From the NCBI GenBank assembly GCA_030704615.1, contig CM060734.1:49866042-49926041 (forward strand): a DNA stretch of 60,000 nucleotides, given 5' to 3'. The position numbers and the translations under genes were made by a program. Numbering within the stretch: the first letter of the stretch is position 1; every line of letters begins with the position of its first letter. The notes under the pieces were generated by a model. It did not search any database. It was not told the origin of the DNA and was given only the letters and a program-made list of their open reading frames with translations. Origin of the DNA: Takakia lepidozioides. Taxonomy: Eukaryota; Streptophyta; Takakiopsida; Takakiales; Takakiaceae. Shown here in pieces: positions 41,622 through 52,700 of the stretch.

Positions 41622-44600
41622 CTTTAGCAGGCAGTGATGTAAGGCTTGCCGCAGGGCTTGATTTTGCAGCCTTAAGGAAATAACCTCTGATGTTAGAAAC
41701 AGCCTGGTCCATCCACACCAGCAGACTTGTGAGACCAAGTTTGTTCTCCTACTAACTGAAATCCGTCATTTCTTCACTCAATTTCCTCCATAGGAATACT
41801 GTTTTTTTAACTCTAATCTAGTGAAGCTCAGATCTCCCAAACTCAGAAGAAATCCCATTACACCCATACCAGTTTACTTTTTCAGGACTCCAGTTAGATG
41901 ATTATAATAGTATCTCCCTCCTTCCCTTTGTCAACCAGAAGAGTGTTTCCTATGTGCACATTGCAAACACTTCATCCCTTGTCCCGTCAATTCCTCCGTC
42001 GTACAAAAAGCCATGAATGGAAATGTCATGAGGCTATGACCTCTGCTCATTTTATTCCGAAAGTCCTCCTTTCTCCCATGTCCTGAGCCACATAATGCCC
42101 TTTTGTCTACCCCCAAAAACAGAGGACCTTCCAATATCTAAGACATGACTAGATGATTGCAAGAAGACACTTACCGTTCCTTCAGGAGATGGTTATAGCT
42201 TGTGAGTGCCTGGTCAAGATGGCCCCAGATGCGCAGCACTTTGGCATTGATGATTGTTGTGAAGCTTTTCCAGTAATTCTCCCACTTCAGTTCAATCAAG
42301 TGCTTCTTGGAGCTTTCGGAAGGCGAACCAGGGGACCCTGCCTCAGCGTCCTTCAATGCAGACTCCAAAGTTTCCTGTGTCTTGGCAGGAGGAGGTTCCC
42401 TTTCTGCCTCCAAGTACAACTTGATTTGCTGATCAATGGGTTTGCTTTCCTTCTCTCCTACAGATCCACAGGTGGTAAGTCAAAATGTAATGATTCTGTG
42501 TCATTTCTGTCAAGGTCAGTGTATGCAAGAGAAGACACCGTGTGATTAGAATGAATTTAATTAAAGGTTACATATTGTAGTTTTAAGTACTAGGTTTCCT
42601 GGCGTTGAAGATCCTGTGTATTATGCCTTGCGAAAAGGACATAACCCAGAGAAGGGTTGTATCAGGTCAGCTGCAAATTTGTCTAATAATAAGCAAAACC
42701 ACCGAAGATATCTTCAAATCAGCACATTTAGAGTTAAGGCTGAGTTTACTAAAGTGAAAATGCATAAGCTGAAGCTGCTTCTCAGTTTTATGATCAATGA
42801 ATGGGAGTCCAATATTGGAAAGTGACAATTGAGTAGGCTGCAAAATCTCTAAACAGTGAATTAGTCGGAGTGATACAAAATACATTGGTGATGGTTGTCA
42901 CTATAGTACTCCCCTGCCATTCTCCTCTTCGCTCACCAATCATTTTGGCTGTCAAACTGGGCAGGGGGTCTATGGCTGCAAGGCCCTTACAAATACATCT
43001 ATTATGTACATATAGCGACAGACCGTGCAGTTGTTGTGGGTGATGATGCCAAAAGAGAAAGGACACACGTGGACAGCTGCACAGGCAAGAAGATTCATAG
43101 AAGTCACCCACCGGTAAGAAAGACACGCAACTTCTCAAGACTGGCGCCATTCTTCACTCCAAGAGCTTGCACTATTGACACAACCTGGACCCAGTCCTGG
43201 TGTGAGGATGGTAAAGTAGGCAGTGAATCCCTAGTCTTTTCATCGACAAGGAAAAAAGCCTCTTTACGCAACATTCCAAGCAAGGAGGAATATGCATCTT
43301 GACTCATGGTTATGGCTAAATCATCAGGAACATCTTCGTCTTTAGCCTTTTTCTCTTCTGACAGGAGGGCTTTGGAACCCAAATTGATGAAGATTTGATC
43401 ACTCGGAGAGCGCCAGCGCCACCCAAGCTGATGTTCATGAATCTCTTTATCTGCCTGTCTCCGTCCCCAAAACAAGCACCCCAGTATCAAATTTCACAAC
43501 TATCGGTAAGTACATAAATCTAAATTGAACTTGGGGATCCTGGAAATGGACACTATTGCCTCAGCATACAAAGGACTGCGGAAAGTACATTGAGGACAGC
43601 AGACAATGGACTCTACCACTCCTCAGGCTTGAACAACAAATGGGCAATCCTACTGGGAACAGACTCCATGTTAGCTGGTTTGTGTTGATGTCTCTCTCAG
43701 TACGGCTGTTGTTTGCCCCAATCTTTCCAAAGCCCTTTCCCTCTGTACTCCTCCCCTCCTCCACCAACACTTCCCACTTGTTTGTCTCTCCTTCCCCCTG
43801 TCTCCAAATTGAGGAATGTCCAACAACCACACCATGAGATTGAGAACTATGGTGTTAGAGCAGTACTGTTTGTTAGGACAAATTTCGGTTTTTAAGGTCT
43901 CGCTGAGGTTCAAAAGTTTGGAGACAAGCAGGTGACAGACTGGGGCATTGCCGGAAGTGAAGGCTCACTCCAGTGAGATTCACCTTTATAGCATACATTA
44001 GTTGAGGCCCTCTATAGGTTTTTCAAACAAGGCCTTCATTAAAGGAGGGGCAAAGACACGGAGAAAAGCCTCCACCTGGAGAACCTTGGAGACTAGCAGA
44101 GCTAGTGCACGCTGGTGCATGCAGAAAAACTGGCGACGCACTGTTGCATGTGCACGCTCAAGTGAGTGCTCCTTGGTTTGCAGGTCCTGCAACAATTTTG
44201 TAACTCGTGCAAAATCATCAGCCAGCCGTGAGTTTTGATCGATAAAGCGTTTCTCCAAATCAGAGTGCCGCCCCTTTAGAGTACATAAAGTGTCCCGCTG
44301 TTTGTTCAGCTTTCTCTTCTGCTGGTTGGCTGTAGTGTAGTTCTCGCGATCCCTCTCTATCAACACCAGAAGGTTATACTCCAGCTTTTCAGCGTTGAAC
44401 TGGTAGGCTGCCTGTAAGCTAAGAGGTTCATGTTGTGATATTCCGCTGGTTAAACAAAGGCCATGTGGCCACAGAAGATTGAGAGATGGCGAGAGTCTGA
44501 TGACACCAAAACCTGGACAGATGTACAGCTGAACACAATCACACGGAGGACAATGTAGGCATAATAAGGTGCCACAGACCACAAGTACATGAGACTGTCC

Positions 44601-47337
44601 ATTGAAATGTGGGTGAGAGCCCAACTATTCTCACCAGATATGGTCTACCTTGGCCATGGGGCCCACTGTGGACTTTATCAATCTCTTTCTTTCTTATCCT
44701 TACTCCAACACAAGAACAATGTCGAACGACAAATTGTGCATGAATTGATAGAAAAGAAAGGTCCATGGAAAGTTCCTGCATTGTCGCATGGTGTTGCTCC
44801 AATGTCTGCATATCTGACTCCAGCCGTATTTTGAGTAGATTATACTCCTCAGCATCAGCATCACAAATATCGTCCAAAACTTTGGCAAACTCCTCTTTCC
44901 GGGCTTGCATGTCCTCTTGGAATTTGGTTTCCATAGCCAGACGCTCTTTAATCAGTGCCATCATCTCGGCCTTGTTGCTGTAGATAGCAGCAAAAGGATG
45001 ATAAGATTATGCCATACTGCTAGGTTGTAAGAACCCCCTTGATCTTTCCTTGCCTCAGTGCCCCTCCCTCTCTCTCCCTGTTCCGCCCAAACTGGGTGTG
45101 GGGTAAATGGCCACAAGGCTACGGCAAACAACATTCTCTTTCTCTCCCCCTCTAATCCCTCTTCGTCCCTTCAGTCTGACTAAGGACATATGCGGCAAGT
45201 TTGTCCTAGCTAAAAGTATATTTGTCTTTTTCGCACAACATGCGTCACCTCAATGTTGAGGCAGAGATTAGCATATTGATATCGCAAGCTCGAGGATTAG
45301 ATAGGCTCGGGATCCCTACAGATTGGGTGTAGGTTGGGAACTAGTATAATGCCAAGCTCTCAAATCAGCATTCAACCAGCTGTAACTGCTTTTCTACCTA
45401 CGCATTCGCCGATATCGTTCTTTGAGTACTCAAGTGGATGAGTGTGAGGGACTCTGTGGAGGGGGGAGTCCTCTCAGCTTAGTATACTAAAAGTCCTAGG
45501 AGACGAGTTCCATAGGACCTGTGATCCACCCGTGGATGTACTAATTTTTTTCTTCTCCCCTGCCTATTTAAAGTTTCTCACACTGAAGACACTTCTTCTT
45601 TTACTGCCCTCTTTACTATGAGATCCACGAGAGATTCCACTGTCTGTTCCGTGACACACAATCTCTCTCTGAAGTCTTCCATTATGAGGATCAGAAATGC
45701 TTGGCAGCTTTTCTGCATGAGGCTTTGACCCTTAGGCAATCCTTTGAGCATTAGTTGCTTTTGGGCTGCTTCTGGCTCCACTTTTTATTCTTTCTTGTTT
45801 CTTGCTTTCCTTTTGTCCCATAAGCTCTCTGTGCTTTCTGCGGACATTATAAAGTTCCATTTCATTTCTTTCTCTCTCTGTCATGAACCTTGCATTAGTC
45901 AAATTTGGTACACAAGTTGCTTTAGTATGTTTGAACTAAGTAGAGTAGTCATAGTTCAAAAATGTGAAAAGCAAGTGCTGTTGATCAGTAAACACGCCAC
46001 ATTCAACCAATCATCTCCGACGGCAACTGTAACCACATGAGAACAGAAAACCACCAGCCAAGCTATCATTTCTCTTCTGAAATCAACAAGTTGTGAAAAG
46101 AACAGAAACATGCATGAATGGGTCTGATAGTTCAAAGAAATGCATAGTCATATGAAGTCATAACAGAAAGGGTTGTGGAGATAGGAGGATAAGGACCTAG
46201 TAAGAAGCGTTTGACGCTGTTGAAGAAAAGCAGTCTCAATAGTCTGAAGCTCTTTTACATAGGCTTCATGCAATGTACTGACCTGGAATAGTTTATATAA
46301 AAATGTACAAGGCAATGAATGCTGAAATATCAGATTCTATGACCCTGAAAACTCATTTCTATGTTTGAATTCCATTTCAGGGATCCAACAGCTTGCTTAG
46401 GATAAAAGAGAAATTCCATGATGGTCATTACATGCCCATATCACACAATATCATTAAGGGGGAACAATGACCAGTGGAATAAGAGGAGTGGGGATATTGA
46501 AAGTTTTCAGGGTTGTAATCGTGCCATACTTGAGCACACATTGATTTTATTTCCTGTGATGCTGAACATGACCACATCCAAACTCTTATAGTGAAATAGA
46601 GCTCACACCTGACGCGACATGGCCGCTATGATGTCATCAATGTCCTTGGACTGCTGCTCAATCATTAGCCTGTAGTCTTCATCTTTGTCCTTAAGCTCAG
46701 CAATTATTTCGTCAATGACCTTGTCCTTTGATTTCAGCACTTCACCACAGGCCTGTTATAAGCTTTTCATTAGCTATATAGATAAAAAATTTATAGCTAT
46801 ATAGATATAAATATAGCTATATAGATATAAATTTTTATCTGCACCTCATTGATGAGGTTAGAAATTTGTATATACTGGAGGAAATATGCATGCCCAACAA
46901 TGAAAGGAAACGGCAAAAGTTTGGCAGGGAACCTGCCGTTGCAGTGCAATCTGCTTGGCCAGATCTTGAGGGACTTCAAGTGCGGACACTTCAGTCCACT
47001 TTTGAGCGATCTCTTCATTATGCTTGCTGCTGTCTTCTACCTCTCCTTGGACTCGTGTCTTCAGGTTCTGTAAAAGGGACAGAGGAGTCATGCCAAATAG
47101 AAAAGAGTGTACAAACGCAGCCCTTCATTTCCTAGGAGCTTCAACGGTGATATCGATCAGACAAGCCAGTCCATAATAAAGAAAAGTGAGACAGTAACTC
47201 AGGTTCTCTCCCCTCCCAATCAATACAAGTTCTTCAAAGGTACCAACCTCCAGATATTGAGCCTCAACAGTTCGATGCTGAAATTCGAACAGATCTGCTG
47301 CATCGCGCAATCCCTTGACTTCATCGTGCAGTTTGAC
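41622..47337 (-). CDS. DRC1: Dynein regulatory complex subunit 1, partial (N- and C-terminal exons not placed)
   Basis: DRC1 is a coiled-coil subunit of the nexin-dynein regulatory complex of motile axonemes. Exons on the minus strand, mostly phase-consistent: 47337-47248, 47067-46933, 46752-46609, 46282-46197, 44977-44776, 44411-44076, 43454-43125, 42428-42175, 41703-41622. They give about 557 aa of the roughly 700-aa family. Diagnostic pieces are KSKDKVIDEIIAELKDKDED, ELQTIETAFLQQRQTLL, AAYQFNAEKLEYNLLVLIER, VLQ joined to ADKEIHEHQLGWRWRSPSD, and WGHLDQALTSYNHLLKER then LRLQNQALRQ. The coiled-coil heptads are long and charged. The junction 44776/44411 lacks a GT donor. The first ~150 residues are missing upstream of 47337, where LINE insertions lie. 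Presence implies a flagellated cell stage. Confidence 0.85.
45085..45145 (+). repeat. LINE 3'-end fragment in a DRC1 intron
   Basis: It contains GCCCAAACTGGGTGTGGGG and ATGGCCACAAGGCTACGGCA, matching 49690-49740 of the complete LINE. Only the 3' end is present, antisense to DRC1. Confidence 0.65.
45546..45890 (+). mobile_element. LINE 3' end fragment with palindromic tail, in DRC1 intron
   Basis: The plus strand ends a reading frame with HYEDQKCLAAFLHEALTLRQ-type sequence, then a stop, then the tail: a TTGCTTTTGGGCTGCTTCTGG word, pyrimidine tract, CCCATAAGCTCTCTGTGCTT and GCGGACATTATAAAGTTCC. It corresponds to 47480-47760 and 32283-32440 (minus). It is 5'-truncated. Confidence 0.6.
46783..46836. 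repeat. Short tandem repeat TATAGCTATATAGATA
   Basis: The unit TATAGCTATATAGATAAA recurs about three times with small changes. It lies in a DRC1 intron just 5' (minus strand) of exon 46752-46609. Confidence 0.6.
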
Positions 47338-47479
47338 CTGCATATATGGTGCCACAACATACAGTCACGTACATCAACATGCCTTGGTGACTCAACTCAC
47401 ATGAAACTCTGCATAAGACAGGATTCATGATGCTTAATCAGGATAACAGCCAGAATGCATGATTGCAACAACAAATCTC

Positions 47480-47910
47480 CCCCTTTTCTCTGCCCTCTGT
47501 GGACGATTTAAGATTCTTTCTTTCTTTCTTCACTGTTTATTCAGTGGAACCCAAACTCTCACTGATGTCTTTCACTATGAGGATCAAAAATGCGTGGCAG
47601 CCTACCTACACGAGGCCTTCACCCTTAGACAATCGCTAGAACATTAATTGTGGTTTCTGGATTTGTTCCTCTCTCATGTTTTCTTCCATTTTGTCCCATA
47701 AGCTCTACGAGCTTTCCGCGGACGTTATAAAGCACCATTTCATTCAATTTCTTCATGAACCATCGGCTTCCTCTTAGACAATCCCTTGAGCTTTAGTTGC
47801 TTTTGGGCTGTTTGTGGCCCCTCTCTCTTTCTTGTTTCTTCCTCTTGTCCCATAAGCTCTATGAGCTTTCCACGGACGTTATAAAGCACCATTTCATTTC
47901 ATTTCTATTG
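47480..47910 (+). mobile_element. Two adjoining LINE 3'-tail copies
   Basis: The first copy ends a reading frame, HYEDQKCVAAYLHEAFTLRQ then SLEH and stop at 47645-47647, followed by the tail with CCCATAAGCTCTACGAGCTT, CCGCGGACGTTATAAAGCAC. The second begins at about 47765 and repeats only the tail with AAGCTCTATGAGCTT and CCACGGACGTTATAAAGCAC. They lie end to end, the second more truncated than the first. Confidence 0.6.
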
Positions 47911-48020
47911 TGTGCAATCAGATACTCTCCTACACACGAAGTGGCTCCTTATGCACACTGCCAAGGTCAAGAGACCAGCAATGTTGGTTTGTTCTCTTGT
48001 TGTTTTTCTATTCCCGGCAA

Positions 48021-49748
48021 AACAGGGGCTGTGTGGATCATATCTTCACTCTAAGCCAGATTATCCAGGGAAGGAAAAAAGTAGGGAAACCCACTTATGT
48101 CTTTTTCCTGGATGTCAAAAAGGCTTATGACACAGTGTGGAGGGATGGCCTATGGTTCCGCCTCTGGTCTTGTGGGATCAAGGGAAAGATGTGGAGAGTT
48201 GTCCACAACTTGTATGCTCACACCAAAAGCTGTGTCACTGTTAACGGACAGAAGTCCAACTTCTTTGACATAAACCAAGGTGTAGCTCAAGGATGTACTC
48301 TCTCCCCTCTGCTCTTCAATGTTTTCATCAATCAACTCCTCGAGGATGTGGAAAGTGAGGGATTTGGGTTAAGGGTGGGTGATACCACCATACCAGCCCT
48401 TATGTTTGCGGATGACTTCGCAGGCATAGGGGAGACTCCAACCAATCTCCAGGAGTTGATTGATTGCGCGAAGAGATACTTTGATCTTTGGGGGCTAGAG
48501 GCTAATGTCAGCAAATGTGCAGTGGTAGCATTCAACGACAGAGGAGAGGGAGGAAGTGATCTTAAGTGGCAGTGGGGTAGCCAAGAGATCCCGGTCCTCC
48601 CTTCCTACACTTACCTGGGCGTTGAGTTCTCCTCCAATTGTAATTGGGATGCACATATCCGGAAAGTTGTTCAAACTGGCAAGGGCAAAGCTCTGGGGCT
48701 CACTAAATTTTTCCACTGCAGAGGGGTCAACTCTGAGGTTAAGAAAACGATGCTTTGTCGCGTTATTAGACCTGCCTTGGAGTACGGATCTGCTATATGG
48801 GTTGATAACTCCAACCAGGCTAAGTCTCTAGAATCCATTCAAGTGGGGGTGCTTAAGGAGTGTATGTCAGCATGCACCAAAACAGCCAATGTGGCTGTTC
48901 GGGGTGAGTTTGGCATTCTGTCCTTAAGCTCCCGACAAGATGAATTCAAGGTCAGATGGTGGGGTCAGCTGCAACATATGCCCAACACCAGATATCCTAA
49001 ATTAATCGACTCTATATCTTGGAAACAGGACCGCCCTGTCAAACAGGCTAAGTCCTGGCAGAAGAGAGTAGAAGAGATCCTCAAGGACCTGGACCTGGAT
49101 CCGCAAGTCTTGACCCTGCTGGATAAATCTGACTTAGAGGCTGTAGTGTCCTCAGCCATGTCTGTTGCCATGAGATTGTCTGATGAAAATGAAGTTAGGC
49201 AGAAAACTTCCCTGAACTTGTTTCCAGTCTGTGACATGGGGGAGGACATCTTGGATGACCTCAAGGGTCTACCCACTCTCGGCACTAGACTGAAATTTAA
49301 ACTCAGGGCAGGAAGCCTACCTTTGAACAGCAAACAGAAGCAGAGAGGAAAGGGAGAGTGCAATTGCCCGTTGTGTGGGCAATCTGAAGACAGTATTCAT
49401 TTTCTGATACACTATCCGGGGTTCTCTCACCAAAGAGACGCTCTCTTCAAATCTATTAAGGGAATTGTGCCTGTACCCCTGTTTACCAACTTTGAAAGTC
49501 TCGAGGCTGAGCCAAAAGCCCAGGCCCTCCTGAGGCCTAGTTTTTGGGCAAATCACACACAGCAGATTGATGCTTGTGTGAAGGGATTTCTAGAGGATAT
49601 CTGGAAAACCCGGATTAATTCTTTATATGGAGGTAAGTCTTACTACCAACGTCAGCCCCTGACAGAGGTAGGTTCTGTCCCTTTTGTTCCCGCTCAAACT
49701 GGGCGCGGGGTCAATGGCCACAAGGCTACGGCAAACAACGTCTTATGA
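48021..49748 (+). CDS. LINE reverse transcriptase, C-terminal 575 residues
   Basis: One uninterrupted frame of about 575 codons covers RT palm motifs A (VFFLDVKKAYDTVWRDGLW), B (NQGVAQGCTLSPLLFNVFIN) and C (ALMFADDFA, the catalytic Asp pair), then thumb (YTYLGVEFSSNCNWDAHI) and a C-terminal Cys-rich segment, CNCPLCGQSEDSIHFLIHYP. The last position of that H...C motif is Tyr where Cys is usual. The N-terminal endonuclease is absent through truncation. An open frame extends upstream to 47910 but those codons come from flanking DNA. The enzyme would copy its RNA at nicked DNA; this copy could not act alone. Confidence 0.85.
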   Translation, partial: NRGCVDHIFTLSQIIQGRKKVGKPTYVFFLDVKKAYDTVWRDGLWFRLWSCGIKGKMWRVVHNLYAHTKSCVTVNGQKSNFFDINQGVAQGCTLSPLLFNVFINQLLEDVESEGFGLRVGDTTIPALMFADDFAGIGETPTNLQELIDCAKRYFDLWGLEANVSKCAVVAFNDRGEGGSDLKWQWGSQEIPVLPSYTYLGVEFSSNCNWDAHIRKVVQTGKGKALGLTKFFHCRGVNSEVKKTMLCRVIRPALEYGSAIWVDNSNQAKSLESIQVGVLKECMSACTKTANVAVRGEFGILSLSSRQDEFKVRWWGQLQHMPNTRYPKLIDSISWKQDRPVKQAKSWQKRVEEILKDLDLDPQVLTLLDKSDLEAVVSSAMSVAMRLSDENEVRQKTSLNLFPVCDMGEDILDDLKGLPTLGTRLKFKLRAGSLPLNSKQKQRGKGECNCPLCGQSEDSIHFLIHYPGFSHQRDALFKSIKGIVPVPLFTNFESLEAEPKAQALLRPSFWANHTQQIDACVKGFLEDIWKTRINSLYGGKSYYQRQPLTEVGSVPFVPAQTGRGVNGHKATANNVL

Positions 49749-49755
49749 GTACAAT
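48021..49755 (+). mobile_element. 5'-truncated LINE with intact RT frame and 13-bp target duplication
   Basis: The insert is bounded by CTATTCCCGGCAA on both sides (48008-48020 and 49756-49768). It begins inside the reverse transcriptase, at NRGCVDHIFTLSQIIQGRK, so the endonuclease and the first RT motifs are missing. The right end has no poly(A) tail and finishes near CTTATGAGTACAAT. 3' pieces of the same family occur at 45085-45145 and, inverted, at 41522-41575. Long duplication, truncation and an open frame suggest a recent insertion by target-primed reverse transcription. Confidence 0.85.
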
Positions 49756-49768
49756 CTATTCCCGGCAA

Positions 49769-52700
49769 GGGTTTTTCCTCTTCTGCCTCTTACAGAAGAA
49801 GGTTTTTCAAAAGCAAAACTGGTACCTTAAGGGAAGCCAAAGTATGTAGACTCTTTGACATTTGTTTGTCGCCTGGTCCTGCATCCTTGTCGTCTTCTAT
49901 ACTTGACTTTCGATCTGCAATTAAGACAGACCCAAGTTTTTAACTGTTCCAAGTGTAACTCCCCCTCTTTCTCCTCCTCCCTGCATCCCCCTGGAAACTA
50001 TAAAGTTCCTTTGCTCTGTCTTTCTTTCTCTCATTCATGAGTGACCCTTGTCCATTCACAGGGATCATATCGGGGGAAGTCACCTATTGGAATTTGGCGA
50101 AAAAGAGAAGGAACCACTCATGACCGGTCTACTGACTACGCCCCAGGGGTCTTCAAACGTTCACACGCTCAGTTCGGCGTTCACAAACACAAGCTTCATA
50201 AGGAACCAACGCACAAGATCAAGTTTCAAATTGCTGAAACGAATTCACAATTCACAACTGAGTCACGTTCCTTCAATGCAATGCAGAAGGCTGTAGGACA
50301 GCGAATTCTTACCCTCCACTCGAGAATGTGACCTTCGTGGAGGAGTATTGGAATGAAGACATAATCACAGATGGAGATAAGAGGGAGAGAGACAGCATAC
50401 GATCTTTCTGAGAAGCGTTTGCTGCAAGAAGGCGCGCTGCAACGCGCGCGCGTCTGACTGCAATGCGCGCATCTCTTGCCCCTACCTCCGCCATATATCT
50501 TTGATTTGTTCTCTATTCCAATGATTTCAAGGCTGCTGCAAGCCCAGAAAAAACATGAGGCCCCATCAAATCCTCCCTGAACCATCACTCCATTACAACG
50601 CAGAGAGCACCCAGGCCACTCCCTTACATCCATTTTCGCTCAGCAAAAGCTTGTGATATAATAACAAGAATTCTAGATTAGCAAGGAAACGAAATATATA
50701 CACGAACTCATGAAGCAATTCACCCACACGAGACGGCAATGAATCAATTAAGCGATCGACGAATTACTTGGACGAACATGCATCCAGCCGTTGAGAGAAA
50801 TGTCAGGGAAGCTCCACGAATCCTTCCAAGATAAGAAAACACATAATACTCCGGTCTAACAGACTTCCAGAGCAGGTGAGGATTACCAGACGCACCAACT
50901 ACAGGTTTTCATACGACAGATGCCTGCCAGATATCCGAGAATAAATTTGGGATGATAGTTGAAGCTGCGGGAATCAGACACGCTTCCTCACCATTCCGGT
51001 CGTACTCAAACCTTACCGACTATCTTGGAGGTCTCAAGTGTCAAGTCCCAGAGTGCGTTTTTCAGATGATAATTGTCAGTACTCTCGGGCATGATCGCTT
51101 TTGTTGTCTTAACGAAAATTGTTGGTCCATCTCGATCGTGGAAACAAAATCGCGAATGGATACAGCCGGCTAGGAATTCTGATGAATTCTCATAAGCATC
51201 CCTTCCATAATTTTGCGACATTCTTGGCAAACCATCTGCTTATGGATACGAGAGGGATGCTTCGATGATTCTAAAATCTCCCGATGCAAGGAGGGCTGCA
51301 AGCCGTGCAAGCCTTCAAATAAACTCTGGGAGAAGAGTACACATGTACGTCAAACGAAACCCTGGCCCTCGGACAGATGAAAACGTGGATACTTACATAC
51401 ACCTTCACTTCTGTTTCTAGATGTTTTGTCTGATCAAACCGCAAATGCTAACATGTCGGGGCTGCAGTTCTGCATCACTGCCTCAACACAAAATTATAAG
51501 ACACCATATTTGATCCTCTGGTTTATAAACCCATCAATGCCCTTCTCTTAGGCCAATTGGCATTGAACACAGTACTGTTTATTAAGTTTTCAAACCGCTT
51601 TCTCTCCTTTTGGCTTTAGTTGATGGATTTTGGAAATTGAAATGAAAACCCGTTCCCTACGTCACAACCCTAATTTCTGGAGAAGATAACATATTAAAAC
51701 AGGTCGTAGACAAGTTGTGAATTGTGATCTGTGGTTCCCACATATGCTTCCTCCACATGCACTGTCGCGGTCATGTTACCTGATTCGAAGTCTACATGTA
51801 TGGTGTAATCTTCAGCCCAGACTTACTAGGGGCAGCTCCTTCCTTGTCTGTCAAGCTGGAAAATAGGAGACAACGAGTGACCAGTGAAAGGGAAAGAATG
51901 AATGAAGTTTATTAGTCCACAAAGAGGCTGAACCCATGAGACAGACAGAGCACCAGATAAAGCTACAAGGCATACATGCAGTACAACACTACTTTCAGAG
52001 ACATGTAAGATGGTGAGGTGAGGAATGGGAGCAAAATGAAGAAATTTGAGAGAATGGCTACTCATCTATGCACTGAAGTTGCCACTACAGTGAATGGATA
52101 TTGAGAGAAACTAAGGGCTTGTTCTTTGTCTGCAACTCCATCCTGAAGTTACCACCATAATCATAGCTACTTGTCTCCTCACCCGAACCTCAGATGGAGT
52201 ATGCCAGAAGATCCGCCGCAACCCAATAACAGAGGAATAGGTCCCACCTCCTCCATGATGTCACTTGGAAATCTCAGGTTTCTCATGATATGCATCAAAT
52301 GAAGGACACCCAAAGATTGAAGATGGACAAGCTCCACTTCCCTTGCCAGCATTATTTTTTGGTGGATGTCAGTCTCATATGTGCATCGTGTGCACCGAGA
52401 AGACCACAGGGACAGGGTCCTGAAGTAGAAAACTTCACTGTGGTATTCCAGCTATAAGAACTAATCGACAACCAAACATCATCAACGAACTTCCCACCAA
52501 TTCCCCTGCAATGTAACCCCACAGCCATATTGCAAGAACCAGTTAGCGAGAGAAGACATGGTGCCTGAATGTGAGCACGAGTTCCCTCCACACCTCTACT
52601 AATGTATCTAACATAATCTCACATTTGTGTGTTTATGTAACCAGCCGTGATGAAGGGAAAACAGGTGTATATGATCTTCAGGGAGAGCCTTTCCCACCTT

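Noticed and set aside
46783-46836. CRISPR-like or regulatory tandem array
   Set aside because: It is a short imperfect A/T microsatellite without spacers, in a eukaryotic intron.
47910-48020. Start of the LINE protein at the Met at 47910
   Set aside because: The frame is open by chance through flanking DNA. The element starts at 48021, after the target duplication.
50226-50633. 135-codon Cys/Arg-rich minus frame as the missing DRC1 N-terminus
   Set aside because: It shows none of the charged helix pattern of DRC1, and no splice sites join it in phase to exon 47337.
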